A stretch of DNA of 64,000 nt from Collinsella sp. (GTDB lineage Bacteria; Actinomycetota; Coriobacteriia; Coriobacteriales; Coriobacteriaceae): assembly GCA_018381235.1 (NCBI GenBank), contig JAGZSF010000006.1, forward strand, positions 48,394 to 112,393. Direction: 5' to 3'. Below the pieces are notes generated by a model that searched no databases, was not told the origin of the DNA, and worked only from the letters and a program-made list of their open reading frames with translations. Made by a program: the position numbers and the translations under genes. This document shows positions 48,452-57,347 of this stretch, piece by piece (position 1 is the first letter of the stretch; each line of letters starts with the position of its first letter).

Positions 48452-50527
48452 CTACTTGGCGCGGCCCTCCTCATAGCGCTCGACCAGCTTGGCCTGAACA
48501 TCGTAGGGAACCTGCTCGTAGCCAGCGGGCTTCATGGTAAAGTCACCCGTGCCGCGCGTGATAGAGCGCAGGCGCGTCGAGTAATCCGTCAGCTCGGCGA
48601 GAGGTGCCTGGGCGATGACCACGGTGTCGCCGCGCTCATCGGTCTCCATGCCCGTCACGCGACCGCGCGATGCCGAGATGTCGCCCATCACGGCGCCGGC
48701 GTAGCTCTCGGGGATAGTCACCGTGATTTCCTCGATGGGCTCCAGCACCACCGGATCGGCATCGGCGCATGCCTTGCGCAGGCCGATGCGAGCCGCCGCG
48801 CGAAACGCCATCTCGTTGGAGTCGACGCTGTGATACGAACCGTCGTACACAGCCACGCGAATGCCCGTAAGCGGGTAGCCGGCAATAATACCGTCCTTCA
48901 TGGTCTCCTGGACGCCCTTGTCCACGGCGGGAATCAGCGAGCGCGGAATGCGGCCGCCCACGACCTCGTCCACAAACTCATAGCCGTCGCTCGTGCCGTC
49001 AGGCCCAATGAGCGGCTCCACGCGCAGCCAGCAGTCGCCGTACTGACCGGCGCCGCCGGTCTGCTTCTTATGGCGGCCCTGGGCACTTGCCGTACGGCGA
49101 ATGGTCTCGCGATACGGAATGCGGATCGGCACGCTCTTGGCCACGACTTTGGTGCGATCCTCCAAACGGTTGAGCAGCACCGAAACCTGCGCCTCACCCA
49201 CCGCCGAAATGATGGTCTGGCCGGTCTCCTCGTCACGATCGATGCTCATGGTCGGATCAGCCTTGCACGCCTTCTCGATAAACGTATAGAGCTTCTCTTC
49301 GTCGCCACGGTTCTCGGCCTCGATGGCAATGCGGTACTGCGAGTTGGGGAACTTAAACGCCGCCGCCTCGACCTTACCGGTAATGGAGAGTGTGTCACCC
49401 GTCTCGGCAGCCAGCTTGGGCGCCACGATGATGTCACCGGCATAGGCGTGACCGACCTCGGTCATGTCACGGCCGCACATCACATACAGGTGGGCCAGAC
49501 GATCGCTCTTGCGGGTACGCGCGTTGATCAGCTCAAGACCCGGCTCAAGCGTACCCGTCAGCACCTTGATAAAGCTGATGCGACCCTGCTGCGGATCGGC
49601 CAGCGTCTTAAACACAAACGCCACCGGACGGTCATCGTCGCTCGAAATCTTGAGCGAATCACCGTCGATGAGCGGCATCTCGCCGTAGTCCGTCGGCGCC
49701 GGGAAGTATGTGGCGATGTCGTCCATCAGCGAGTTGACGCCCTGCTCCTTAATGCAATCGCCCGCAAAGACCGGCACAAAGATGCGCTCGGCGATCGCCT
49801 TCGACAGCAGGCCTTCAAGCTCCTCCTGCGTCAGCGTCTCCTCGCCTTCCAGGTACTTCATCATCAGCTCATCGTCAGCCTCGGCCACCAGCTCGCACAG
49901 ATGGTCATGGGCCTCCTCGGCCTGGGCACGATACTCCTCGGGAATCTCCGACTCAACGGCTTCGGTGCCGTTGCAATGGCGCGCCTTCATGCGCACCAGG
50001 TCGATGATGCCGTCAAAGTCCTCGCCCTCGCCCCAGGGAAGGGTCACGGCGCCCAGGCGCGTGCCAAAGCGCTCCTGCAGCAGGTCCATCGTGGTCGCAA
50101 AGCTGGCCTCGGAGCGCGACAGGCGGTTTACGAACACCGCACGCGCCAGGCGCAGGTCCTCGGCGGCATACCAGAGCTTAACCGTCGTAGGCTGCGGGCC
50201 GGCCTCGGCGTCGACCACAAACAGAGCCGTCTCGCAGACGCTCATCGCGGCAAAGGCGTCGCCGATAAAATCGGGGTAGCACGGGGCATCGAGCACATTG
50301 ATGCGCGCGCCCTTCCAGTCGATCGGCGCGATGGTCGTCGAGATGGAGAATGAACGCTTGACCTCTTCAGGGTCATAGTCGAGCGTGGGCTTGGTGCCGT
50401 CGTGGCCGCCCAGGCGGGCGGTCTTGCCGGAAAGGTGGAGCATGGCCTCGGCGAGTGAAGTCTTGCCCACCCCGCCTTGGCCTACGAGCACCACGTTCCT
50501 TACATTGCCGGTCTTGGGAGCACCCAT
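48452..50527 (-). CDS. Elongation factor G-like protein (EF-G2 type)
   Basis: A 691-residue translational-GTPase homologue with all EF-G domains. G1 is GQGGVGKT (residues 16-23), G3 is DAPCYPDF (80-87, versus DTPGHVDF), and G4 reads NRLS (134-137) instead of NKxD. The loss of the guanine-specifying Lys/Asp suggests altered or lost nucleotide specificity. Domain IV (GAGQYGDCWLRVEP; PRSLIPAVDKGVQE) is well kept. Actinobacterial EF-G2 paralogues do not replace EF-G; their role is unclear. The start at 50527 follows AAGGAGGTCATC. Confidence 0.92.
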   Translation of the reverse strand: MGAPKTGNVRNVVLVGQGGVGKTSLAEAMLHLSGKTARLGGHDGTKPTLDYDPEEVKRSFSISTTIAPIDWKGARINVLDAPCYPDFIGDAFAAMSVCETALFVVDAEAGPQPTTVKLWYAAEDLRLARAVFVNRLSRSEASFATTMDLLQERFGTRLGAVTLPWGEGEDFDGIIDLVRMKARHCNGTEAVESEIPEEYRAQAEEAHDHLCELVAEADDELMMKYLEGEETLTQEELEGLLSKAIAERIFVPVFAGDCIKEQGVNSLMDDIATYFPAPTDYGEMPLIDGDSLKISSDDDRPVAFVFKTLADPQQGRISFIKVLTGTLEPGLELINARTRKSDRLAHLYVMCGRDMTEVGHAYAGDIIVAPKLAAETGDTLSITGKVEAAAFKFPNSQYRIAIEAENRGDEEKLYTFIEKACKADPTMSIDRDEETGQTIISAVGEAQVSVLLNRLEDRTKVVAKSVPIRIPYRETIRRTASAQGRHKKQTGGAGQYGDCWLRVEPLIGPDGTSDGYEFVDEVVGGRIPRSLIPAVDKGVQETMKDGIIAGYPLTGIRVAVYDGSYHSVDSNEMAFRAAARIGLRKACADADPVVLEPIEEITVTIPESYAGAVMGDISASRGRVTGMETDERGDTVVIAQAPLAELTDYSTRLRSITRGTGDFTMKPAGYEQVPYDVQAKLVERYEEGRAK

Positions 50528-50770
50528 GATGACCTCCTTGCAGGGCCGCGCGCAATGCGCGACGCCAACGGGGAGAGTTCGCGGTCGGTGCCATCCCGGG
50601 AGCAGCATGGTCGGCAACCGAGCCGACTCACCCTCCAAATGTCCTATGCCACCACCCTACCCTCACGGGCGGCTGTCCATGCACACCTTTCGGCGCACGT
50701 ATGAATACAGGCGGCGAGAGGAAGAGACAAACTTGTGAGGCGATTATTGAACTCCGTCGATGCAAACAAA

Positions 50771-50804
50771 AAGCCGCCACAGACCGTAAGACCTGCGGCG
50801 GCTT
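50771..50804 (-). terminator. Terminator of the amino acid ABC importer operon
   Basis: On the minus strand AAGCCGCCGC...GGCGGCTT with a following TTTTTG, 34 bp after the last gene. Confidence 0.8.
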
Positions 50805-50837
50805 CGCCTCAATTAATAGTTGAGTAAATACCTGAGC

Positions 50838-51602
50838 CTACCCCTCGATACGGCTCAAGAACTCACGCGTGCGCTGCTCGCGCGGATGGTCGATGACCTG
50901 CTCGGCAGGCCCCTCCTCGACAATGCGGCCGCCATCCATAAAGACCACGCGGTCGGCAACATCGCGCGCAAACTGCATTGCGTGGGTCACAATCACCATC
51001 GTCATATTCTGCGCGGCAAGGTCTTTAATGACACGCAGCACCTCGGCCGTCAGCTCGGGATCGAGTGCCGAGGTCGGCTCGTCAAAGAACAGGATCTCCG
51101 GATCGAGCGCCAAGGCGCGGGCGATACTCACACGCTGTTGCTGGCCACCCGAAAGCTCACACGGCACCTTGTTCTCGTTGCCCGTCAGCCCCATTTGCGC
51201 AATCAGCTCGTGAGCGCGGGCTTCCGCCTGCTCGCGCGGGCGCTTAAGCACGCGGATCGGCGCGTCGATGATGTTTTTCATCACGGTATAGTGCGGGAAC
51301 AGGTTGTAATTTTGGAACACCAGGCCGAATCGCGAGCGCGCCTGCTTGGGCACATCGCCCTTCGCATAGACCGCGCCCGAACCCGCATCCGTCGCAACGG
51401 TAAGGTCGCCAAACGAGAGCGAGCCTCCGTCGAGTGTCTCGAGCAGCGTGGCACACCGCAGCAGCGTGGACTTGCCGCCGCCCGAAGGCCCGATAATCGC
51501 CACGACCTCGCCACGCTTCACCTCAAGCGAGATATCCTTGAGCACCTCATTGCCGCCAAACGCCTTGCGCGCGTTTTCGATTTTCATCACTGAGTTAGTC
51601 AT
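50838..51602 (-). CDS. Polar amino acid ABC transporter ATP-binding protein (GlnQ/HisP type)
   Basis: A 254-residue ATPase: Walker A GPSGGGKST, Q-loop VFQNYNLFPHYTV, signature LSGGQQQRVSIARAL, Walker B ILFFDEPTSALD, switch His in VIVTHAMQFA. It energises uptake of polar amino acids. The ATG at 51602 overlaps the permease stop region (ATGACTAA); an internal ATG at 51587 is possible but neither has a strong ribosome site. Last gene of a binding protein-permease-ATPase operon. Confidence 0.93.
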   Translation of the reverse strand: MTNSVMKIENARKAFGGNEVLKDISLEVKRGEVVAIIGPSGGGKSTLLRCATLLETLDGGSLSFGDLTVATDAGSGAVYAKGDVPKQARSRFGLVFQNYNLFPHYTVMKNIIDAPIRVLKRPREQAEARAHELIAQMGLTGNENKVPCELSGGQQQRVSIARALALDPEILFFDEPTSALDPELTAEVLRVIKDLAAQNMTMVIVTHAMQFARDVADRVVFMDGGRIVEEGPAEQVIDHPREQRTREFLSRIEG

Positions 51603-52248
51603 GATAATAGTCCAGCTTCTTTTCGGCGGCGCCCAGCAGCATCTCGACCACAAAGTTAAAGACCCAGTAGATCAGCGCCGCGATCGCAAACGGCACCATG
51701 CTCACCTGCGAGGCGACCAGCGCCTTGGCCGTCGAGAACATCTCACCCACGCCAATGGCAAACGCCAGCGACGTGTCCTTGACCAGCGTGATGATCTCGT
51801 TGCCCATCGCCGGCAGAATACGCTTGGCGACCTGCGGCATCACGATATACAGAAACGTCTGCACGCGCGAATAGCCCAGCACCTCGGCAGCCTCGTATTG
51901 ACCGCGCGGAATGGACTGCAAGCCCGAGCGATAGATCTCGGCAAAGTAACCGGCGTAGTTGATGATGAACGCCACGATGCACGCCGTCCACTTGGAATCG
52001 GGCGTGAGCGAAATGCCAAACACGTAGTACGGGGCAAAGTAGATGGCAAACATCTGCAGCATGAGCGGCGTACCGCGCATGACCGAAATGTAGATGCGCG
52101 CAATCCAGCGAAGCGGCGCGATTTTGCTCATGCGCATAAACGCCACGGGGATTCCCAGCGGAATCGACCCCAGCAGCGTCAGCACAAACAGCTGCAAACT
52201 GACCAAGAACCCCTGGCCAAGCATCTGCATCATGACCTGAATAGACAT
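51595..52248 (-). CDS. Polar amino acid ABC transporter permease (HisM/GlnP type)
   Basis: A 217-residue inner-membrane subunit with about five transmembrane helices and the EAA loop EAAEVLGYSRVQTFLYIVMP that contacts the ATPase. ISVMRGTPLMLQM is the typical family signature. The ATG overlaps the binding-protein stop (TAATG), implying translational coupling. A single permease gene suggests a homodimeric channel. Confidence 0.94.
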   Translation of the reverse strand: MSIQVMMQMLGQGFLVSLQLFVLTLLGSIPLGIPVAFMRMSKIAPLRWIARIYISVMRGTPLMLQMFAIYFAPYYVFGISLTPDSKWTACIVAFIINYAGYFAEIYRSGLQSIPRGQYEAAEVLGYSRVQTFLYIVMPQVAKRILPAMGNEIITLVKDTSLAFAIGVGEMFSTAKALVASQVSMVPFAIAALIYWVFNFVVEMLLGAAEKKLDYYHD

Positions 52249-53108
52249 TACTTGAGCACCCAATTATCGAAAGACAAACCATAGCTTGAATATTTATCGC
52301 AGAGGTCCTTGACCGTGCCGTCCTCGTAGAGCGCCTTGAGCGACTCGGCTACAGCATCGGCCGACTTGGTGTCGCCCTTCTTAAAGCCAACGGCGTAGTG
52401 CTCGCTGGACAGCGGCTCATCAAGCTGCGTATAGGCATCGGGCTTGGCGGCAAGCTGATACTGGGCAATCGAAAGATCGCACGCCACGGCATCGACCGCG
52501 CCGCTCTCGAGCTGCATAAACGCCGTGTTGTACTCACCGATGGTGTCGAGCGTGGCAAACGTCGCCGCCAGATCCTTCTGGTCACCCTCAAGCACATCCT
52601 GCGCAGCGGAATCGGTCTGGGTAATCACGGTCTTGCCGGCAAGATCGTCCCAGCTCTTGATGCCTGCATCCTTCTTTACCACCAGCACCTGCTCGTTGAG
52701 CATGTACGGCTCGGAGAACGTGTAGTCGTCCTCGCGGCCCTCCATGGTAAAGCCGCTCCAGATGCAGTTGATGGCGCCCGAGTTAAGCAGCGTATCCTTG
52801 GCATCCCAGTCGATGGCCTCGTATTTGACCTCCCAGCCCTGCTTATCGGCAACAGCCTTGGCCAGATCGAGATCAAAGCCGGTGTACTCGCCATCGTCGC
52901 CCACAAAGCCGTACGGAGGATAGGACTTATCAAAGCCCACCACGAGCTTCTTGGACTCCGCAGCGCCCTTCACATCCTTGGCCGCGGCAGAGCCAGCAGC
53001 GGAGCCCTTGCCGGCACCACCGCCGCAACCGACAAGACCAAGGCCAAGCACCGTGGCGAGCGAGCCGGCTAGACCAACAAACTGACGACGAGACATATCG
53101 GTGTTCAT
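52248..53108 (-). CDS. Amino acid ABC transporter substrate-binding lipoprotein (SBP family 3)
   Basis: A 286-residue extracytoplasmic binding protein. The leader has a twin-arginine stretch (SRRQFVGLAG, residues 6-15) and a lipobox LVGC with Cys28 as lipidation site, so it is a Tat-type lipoprotein candidate. The family 3 signature GFDLDLAKAVA and the ligand-site segments (SYPPYGF, CIWSGFTM) are present. The ligand is probably a polar amino acid such as Glu, Gln, Cys or His. The start at 53108 follows AAGGGGGGATACC. Confidence 0.93.
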   Translation of the reverse strand: MNTDMSRRQFVGLAGSLATVLGLGLVGCGGGAGKGSAAGSAAAKDVKGAAESKKLVVGFDKSYPPYGFVGDDGEYTGFDLDLAKAVADKQGWEVKYEAIDWDAKDTLLNSGAINCIWSGFTMEGREDDYTFSEPYMLNEQVLVVKKDAGIKSWDDLAGKTVITQTDSAAQDVLEGDQKDLAATFATLDTIGEYNTAFMQLESGAVDAVACDLSIAQYQLAAKPDAYTQLDEPLSSEHYAVGFKKGDTKSADAVAESLKALYEDGTVKDLCDKYSSYGLSFDNWVLK

Positions 53109-53199
53109 GGTATCCCCCCTTGATGGCACTTTAGTTAAGTAAAGTGATTCGTGTAACGTCCAGAATCATACACTTTAGTGAGATGGAGTACAAGGGAGG

Positions 53200-53350
53200 G
53201 TTTGCCCGGCGTGGGCGGGGAGCGGCGCGTAATTAAGTTTCCTGCTCTACAGTCCTGCGCAAGACGGAAAGCACATTAAGTGCTTTCCTTTGCGTGCGGA
53301 ACTCGCGATAAACTTAATTACGCGCCGCTTCCCGCCCACGCCGGGCAAAC
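53200..53350. repeat. Rod-like palindromic element with conserved core, copy B
   Basis: Arms of 41 bp (53200-53240 and 53310-53350, one mismatch) enclose 69 nt with the same core as 18243-18372: ACAGTCCTGCGCAAGACGG, a hairpin GGAAAGCAC-ATTAA-GTGCTTTCC and TTTGCGTGCGGAACTCGCGA. Arms and inner stem differ in sequence from copy A but are internally complementary. It lies between the divergent binding-protein gene and the rRNA methyltransferase gene, so it is not simply a terminator. Confidence 0.8.
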
Positions 53351-53457
53351 ATCGTTGGACTTATCACTGACATGAAATAGGCGCTTGTATATCGTCCGCT
53401 AGCTTGGCACGGTACAATGCTTTCAGCTTTCAATTTGTAAATTAGTGGGGTTAATTC

Positions 53458-54906
53458 ATGGCAGAATCTCGTGCGGAGCGTAAGGCTCGTCGTGCTTTGA
53501 TCGAGGCGGCTGAGGGGTCAGAGGAGAAAAAATCTTCTCAGAAATCCAAGTCGTCTCAGGACGCGAAGGGTAAGTCGGCCAAGGGCAAGGCTAAGGCCAA
53601 GCGTCCCGGCTCTCGTCGGAGCGAGGATAAGGCATCTCAGACTCGCTCCAAGCGCCCGTATAAGAATCCGGTTCCGTCTGCGCGCAAGGCCGTTGATCCC
53701 AAGTCTCCTTGTTCGATCATGAAAGCTTGCGGTGGGTGTACGGCGCTCAATCGTCCTTATAAGAAGCAGTTGGCGACCAAGCAGGCTGCTATGGAGGAGC
53801 TTTTTGCTGCTCTTTGCGAGCACGAGGGTATTAGCGTCGACCCCATTCGTGGTATGGGCGTCACCCTGGGCGACCCGGGTAAATATCCCGCGCCGCGTGG
53901 CTTTCGTCATAAGGCTGCCACTCCCTTTGCTCCCGGCAAGGAGGGTGCTGTCCGTTGCGGTTTCTTTGAGCGCGGCACGCACAAGATCGTTGCCGTACCC
54001 GAGTGTCCTGTCGAGGCACCGGGTGCCCGTCAGATTCTCAACGGCATCGCACGCGAAGCTGAGCGGCTGCATATTCCCGCCTTTAATGAGGACAAGCATC
54101 TTGGTTTACTTCGCTATGCCGTCGTCCGCTGCGGTTGGCGTACCGACCAGGTCATGGTCACGCTCGTGACCGCTCAGCGCGACTTGCCGCATGCGCAGGA
54201 GTTCTTTGAGGCTGTCGCCGCACTCAATCCGCACATCGTCACCGTCGCCCAAAACATCAACGGACGTCCCGGCAACGCCATCCTCGGCGAGGAAACCCGC
54301 ATTGTATATGGCGCCGAGTGCATGCGCGACCAGCTGCTCGGCTGCGAATTCGACATCTCCCCCACCGCGTTTTATCAGACCAACCCGCAACAGACCGAGC
54401 TGCTCTATCAGCTCGCTATCGACGGCATGGATTTGCACCAGGGCGATGTGCTCATGGATGCCTACTGTGGCAGCGGTACCATCGGTCTTTGCGCAGCTAA
54501 AGATGCCCAGAACAAGGGTATCGGCATTATGCTGCTTGGCGTGGAGCGCAACCCGGCGGGCATTGCCGACGCACGTCGCAATGCCAAGCTCAACGGCCTC
54601 ACCCGCAGCGCTTGGTTTATGGCCGACGACGCCACCGATTACATCCTGGACGCCGCCGATAACAACGAGCGGATCGATGTCCTTTCCATCGATCCGCCGC
54701 GCGCCGGCTCTACCCCCGAGTTCCTCGAAGCTGCCTGCGCGCTTAAGCCGCGCCGCATCACCTATATCAGCTGCAACCCCGTAACTCAAGAGCGCGACCT
54801 GCATCAGCTCCTCGACGGAGGCTACCGACTGCTCAAGATCACGCCCGTCGACATGTTCCCTCACACCGACCACACCGAAACCGTAGCGGTCCTCGAACGC
54901 CGCTAA
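53458..54906 (+). CDS. TrmA/RlmCD-type 23S rRNA (uracil-5-)-methyltransferase
   Basis: A 482-residue RNA m5U methyltransferase. A Lys/Ser-rich basic extension (1-80) precedes the iron-sulfur motif (Cys85, Cys91, Cys94 in CSIMKACGGC, plus Cys183); the SAM loop is MDAYCGSGTIGL, the catalytic motif DPPRAGS, and the nucleophile Cys439 lies in YISCNP. The target uridine cannot be assigned by eye. The first ~700 bp prefer GCT/CGT codons, unlike the rest of the gene and the neighbours. ATG at 53458 with GTGGGG upstream; TACAAT at 53413-53418. Confidence 0.92.
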   Translation: MAESRAERKARRALIEAAEGSEEKKSSQKSKSSQDAKGKSAKGKAKAKRPGSRRSEDKASQTRSKRPYKNPVPSARKAVDPKSPCSIMKACGGCTALNRPYKKQLATKQAAMEELFAALCEHEGISVDPIRGMGVTLGDPGKYPAPRGFRHKAATPFAPGKEGAVRCGFFERGTHKIVAVPECPVEAPGARQILNGIAREAERLHIPAFNEDKHLGLLRYAVVRCGWRTDQVMVTLVTAQRDLPHAQEFFEAVAALNPHIVTVAQNINGRPGNAILGEETRIVYGAECMRDQLLGCEFDISPTAFYQTNPQQTELLYQLAIDGMDLHQGDVLMDAYCGSGTIGLCAAKDAQNKGIGIMLLGVERNPAGIADARRNAKLNGLTRSAWFMADDATDYILDAADNNERIDVLSIDPPRAGSTPEFLEAACALKPRRITYISCNPVTQERDLHQLLDGGYRLLKITPVDMFPHTDHTETVAVLERR

Positions 54907-54933
54907 CCAACCTCAGTAGATTTTTGGGACAAG

Positions 54934-54966
54934 AAAGGGGGCGACCCGTCTGGGCCGCCCCCCCTT
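54934..54966 (+). terminator. Terminator between the methyltransferase and PHP genes
   Basis: AAAGGGGGCG...CCGCCCCCCCTT hairpin between convergent genes. Confidence 0.7.
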
Positions 54967-54986
54967 CGCTTGGTTTATAAATTCCG

Positions 54987-55808
54987 CTACATCCCATTGC
55001 GCAGATCACACACGCCGGCTGCCGCCATCTCGCGCAGCAGCGTCTCGCGATCGCGCGTCACGATCAGATCCAACGGGAAGTGAATCTCGTCGAGCATCTT
55101 GCGAGCGTAATCGAGCTTACCAATTGCCATGCCAATGTGCGCATCGGTCGAAACGCCAATGCCCACGCCCAGCTCGGCGCAGCGCTCGGCAATCTTGCGG
55201 CATACGGCCCAATGCTCAGTGTCGACACCGTGTTCAAGACTATGGTTGTTGATCTCGATAATCTTGTGCTTGGCCTTAGCTGCCAACAGCACCTCGTCGA
55301 TATCGAACGGCACGCCCGAACGCCCCGTGTGACCCAGCATGAACACCTTGGGGTGCTCCAGGGCATTGATATACATCTCGGTCGTCTGGGCCAGCGTCGC
55401 GCCCTCAGCAATCTGCGGATTATGCACGCTTGCAACCAAATAATCCAAATTACGCGTAACCAAATCGAACAGTGAATGCTGACGGCTGTACGAATCGCCG
55501 GCGATATCGAGCGTGACAGGGGTGTCCTCGCCAAACAGGCTTCCGTCCAGCGAAACGATATCGGCCTCGGCACCACGCAGCACCAGCACGCCGCTCCAAA
55601 TGCGCGGCCAGATATCCTGGTTGATAAAGAACTGGTAACTGCGCAGGTCATTGGGGCAAGCCGTAACCATAGAGCTCAAATGGTCGGCAGATCCGAGCAC
55701 CTGCAGACCACGCTCTGCCGCCCAGTACACATTCTCCTCAATGGTCGAATATGCATGCGCAGAGAACATCGTATGGGTATGAATGTCACAAGAAAGCAGG
55801 TAGGGCAT
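54987..55808 (-). CDS. PHP-domain phosphoesterase (YcdX/HisK-like)
   Basis: A 273-residue PHP hydrolase. The metal-binding motif DIHTHTMFSAH starts at residue 8; further ligands are likely in GSADHLS, SVHNPQ, LGHTGR and STDAHIG. The family hydrolyses phosphate esters with a tri-metal centre; the YcdX-type sequence order fits better than histidinol phosphatase, but the substrate is unknown. The start follows AAGGAG. The promoter TTTACG-18-TACAAT lies 37-67 bp upstream. Confidence 0.9.
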   Translation of the reverse strand: MPYLLSCDIHTHTMFSAHAYSTIEENVYWAAERGLQVLGSADHLSSMVTACPNDLRSYQFFINQDIWPRIWSGVLVLRGAEADIVSLDGSLFGEDTPVTLDIAGDSYSRQHSLFDLVTRNLDYLVASVHNPQIAEGATLAQTTEMYINALEHPKVFMLGHTGRSGVPFDIDEVLLAAKAKHKIIEINNHSLEHGVDTEHWAVCRKIAERCAELGVGIGVSTDAHIGMAIGKLDYARKMLDEIHFPLDLIVTRDRETLLREMAAAGVCDLRNGM

Positions 55809-55845
55809 CAGGTCTCCTTATCTGGCACGGCCGTCGCTTATATTC

Positions 55846-55875
55846 ATTGTACGCATAGCCTTCGATAGTCGTAAA
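55846..55875 (-). promoter_or_regulatory. Promoter of the PHP gene
   Basis: On the minus strand TTTACG (55870-55875), 18-bp spacer, TACAAT (55846-55851). Confidence 0.5.
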
Positions 55876-55908
55876 ACCACTCCATCCCAAAGACACAACG
55901 TCCATGAC

Positions 55909-55939
55909 AACGGGGTCCGGCTTAACACCAAACCCCGTT
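55909..55939 (-). terminator. Hairpin after the aminotransferase
   Basis: AACGGGGT / AACCCCGTT arms 35 bp downstream of the minus-strand aminotransferase; no clear T run. Confidence 0.45.
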
Positions 55940-55973
55940 TCACGTAAAACATTGTAGGCAGAGCGCTTTACTT

Positions 55974-57158
55974 TTAACGATACTCGTCCGCCAACTGTTT
56001 CCAAGCGGGTAGCGAATTGACAATCGTTTCGTAGCTCACGCAATAGCCCAGGCGGAACCAACCCGGCATACCAAAGCTGTCCGAGGGAACCGCAAGCAAC
56101 TCATACTTCTTTGCGCGCTCGCAAAACGCATTCGCATCGGGCTCGAGTGCCTTCACCCACAGGTAGAAAGCACCGTCCGGCTCAACATAGGTATAGCCGT
56201 AGTCCGTCAAAGCATCGGTGAGCGCCGTGCGGTTGCGGGCATAGGCCCCGACATCACTCGGCTCATCGATGCAATCGATGATCACGCGCTGAAAGAGTGC
56301 CGGTGCGCATACAAAACCCAGCGTACGGGCAGCGCCCGCAACAGCCGGCATCAGACGGGCAGCCTGCGGATTGGTGTTGGGAACCAAGATCCACCCCACG
56401 CGCTCACCCGGCAGCGACAGCGACTTGGAATACGAGTAGCACACGATGGTGTGCTCGTAGATCGAGGGCGCCCAAGGCACCTCGGCACCGTACACGATCT
56501 CGCGGTACGGCTCATCCGAGATGAGCATAATCGGATTCTCGGGATCGCGCTGAGCGTTGGCCTCGCGCAGAACATTGGCCAGTCGCGTCAACGTGTTGCG
56601 TGTATATACGGCACCAGTCGGATTGTTGGGCGAGTCGATGATGACGGCAGTCGTCTTATCGGTAATCGCCTTGAGCACGTTGTCCACGCTCAGCTGGAAC
56701 GTATCTTCATCGGCGAGCGCCTCAACACACGTACAGCCGGCCTTCTCAATCCAAACGCGATACTCCGGAAAGTACGGGGCGATAACAATAACCTCGTCGC
56801 CCGGGTTCGTAACGGCGTTGAGCGTGCAGGTGAGCGAAGCCGCGGCACCCACCGTCATAAAGACGTCCTTACCCTCATAGTTCGTTCCAAAGCGGCGGTT
56901 GAGCGATTCGGCGACGGCTGCTCGACATTGCGGCAGGCCCGGAGCGGGGGTGTAGCCGTGCAACTGGTCACTCGGCAGCTCCAGGGCCTTCTTAATGGAC
57001 TCCGCCACAGCAGCGGGTGCCGGAACGCTCGGATTGCCCAGCGAAAAATCAAATACGTTTTCCGCACCGATCTGCGCCTTGCGCTCAAGGCCATAGCTAA
57101 AAATCTCACGGATGATGGAGCTTTCCGCACCGCGAGCATACATAGTTTCGTTGATCAT
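55974..57158 (-). CDS. Class I/II PLP-dependent aminotransferase
   Basis: A 394-residue aspartate aminotransferase-fold enzyme. Visible features: DFSLGNPSVPAP at the N-terminus, the SPNNPTGAVY motif, the PLP lysine in YSYSKSLSLPGERVG and the late arginine in GWFRLGYC that binds the substrate carboxylate. The substrate is undetermined. The start at 57158 follows AAAGGGGAA; a TACAAT box lies at 57183-57188. Confidence 0.93.
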   Translation of the reverse strand: MINETMYARGAESSIIREIFSYGLERKAQIGAENVFDFSLGNPSVPAPAAVAESIKKALELPSDQLHGYTPAPGLPQCRAAVAESLNRRFGTNYEGKDVFMTVGAAASLTCTLNAVTNPGDEVIVIAPYFPEYRVWIEKAGCTCVEALADEDTFQLSVDNVLKAITDKTTAVIIDSPNNPTGAVYTRNTLTRLANVLREANAQRDPENPIMLISDEPYREIVYGAEVPWAPSIYEHTIVCYSYSKSLSLPGERVGWILVPNTNPQAARLMPAVAGAARTLGFVCAPALFQRVIIDCIDEPSDVGAYARNRTALTDALTDYGYTYVEPDGAFYLWVKALEPDANAFCERAKKYELLAVPSDSFGMPGWFRLGYCVSYETIVNSLPAWKQLADEYR

Positions 57159-57218
57159 CTGTTCCCCTTTCGCATAGGCGCTATTGTACGCTTTAGTCGG
57201 GCAAAGTGCCGCAGCAAT

Positions 57219-57278
57219 GTTGATTGGGGACAGACTTAAATGCGTGAAAACGCTCATTTAAGTCTGTCCCCAATCAAC
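57219..57278. repeat. Perfect 24-bp-arm palindrome with GGGGACAG/CTGTCCCC
   Basis: Arms GTTGATTGGGGACAGACTTA.. (57219-57242) and its exact complement (57255-57278) around 12 nt. Lies upstream of the aminotransferase promoter and downstream of ftsH. Confidence 0.85.
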
Positions 57279-57304
57279 AGGCGGCCCCATATCGCTCAAA
57301 AGAA

Positions 57305-57336
57305 AAAGCCTCCGCAGGTTTCCCCGCGGAGGCTTT
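57305..57336 (-). terminator. ftsH operon terminator
   Basis: AAAGCCTCCGC / GCGGAGGCTTT stem on the minus strand followed by TTTTCT, 12 bp after ftsH. Confidence 0.85.
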
Positions 57337-57347
57337 CGCCACAAAGA

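Noticed and set aside
48374..50353. A 659-codon plus-strand frame across the EF-G2-like gene
   Set aside because: Antisense shadow of a recognised gene; begins inside the terminator.
55786..56061. A 91-codon minus-strand frame between the aminotransferase and PHP genes
   Set aside because: It overlaps both neighbours' ends and contains a good promoter for the PHP gene; no ribosome site.
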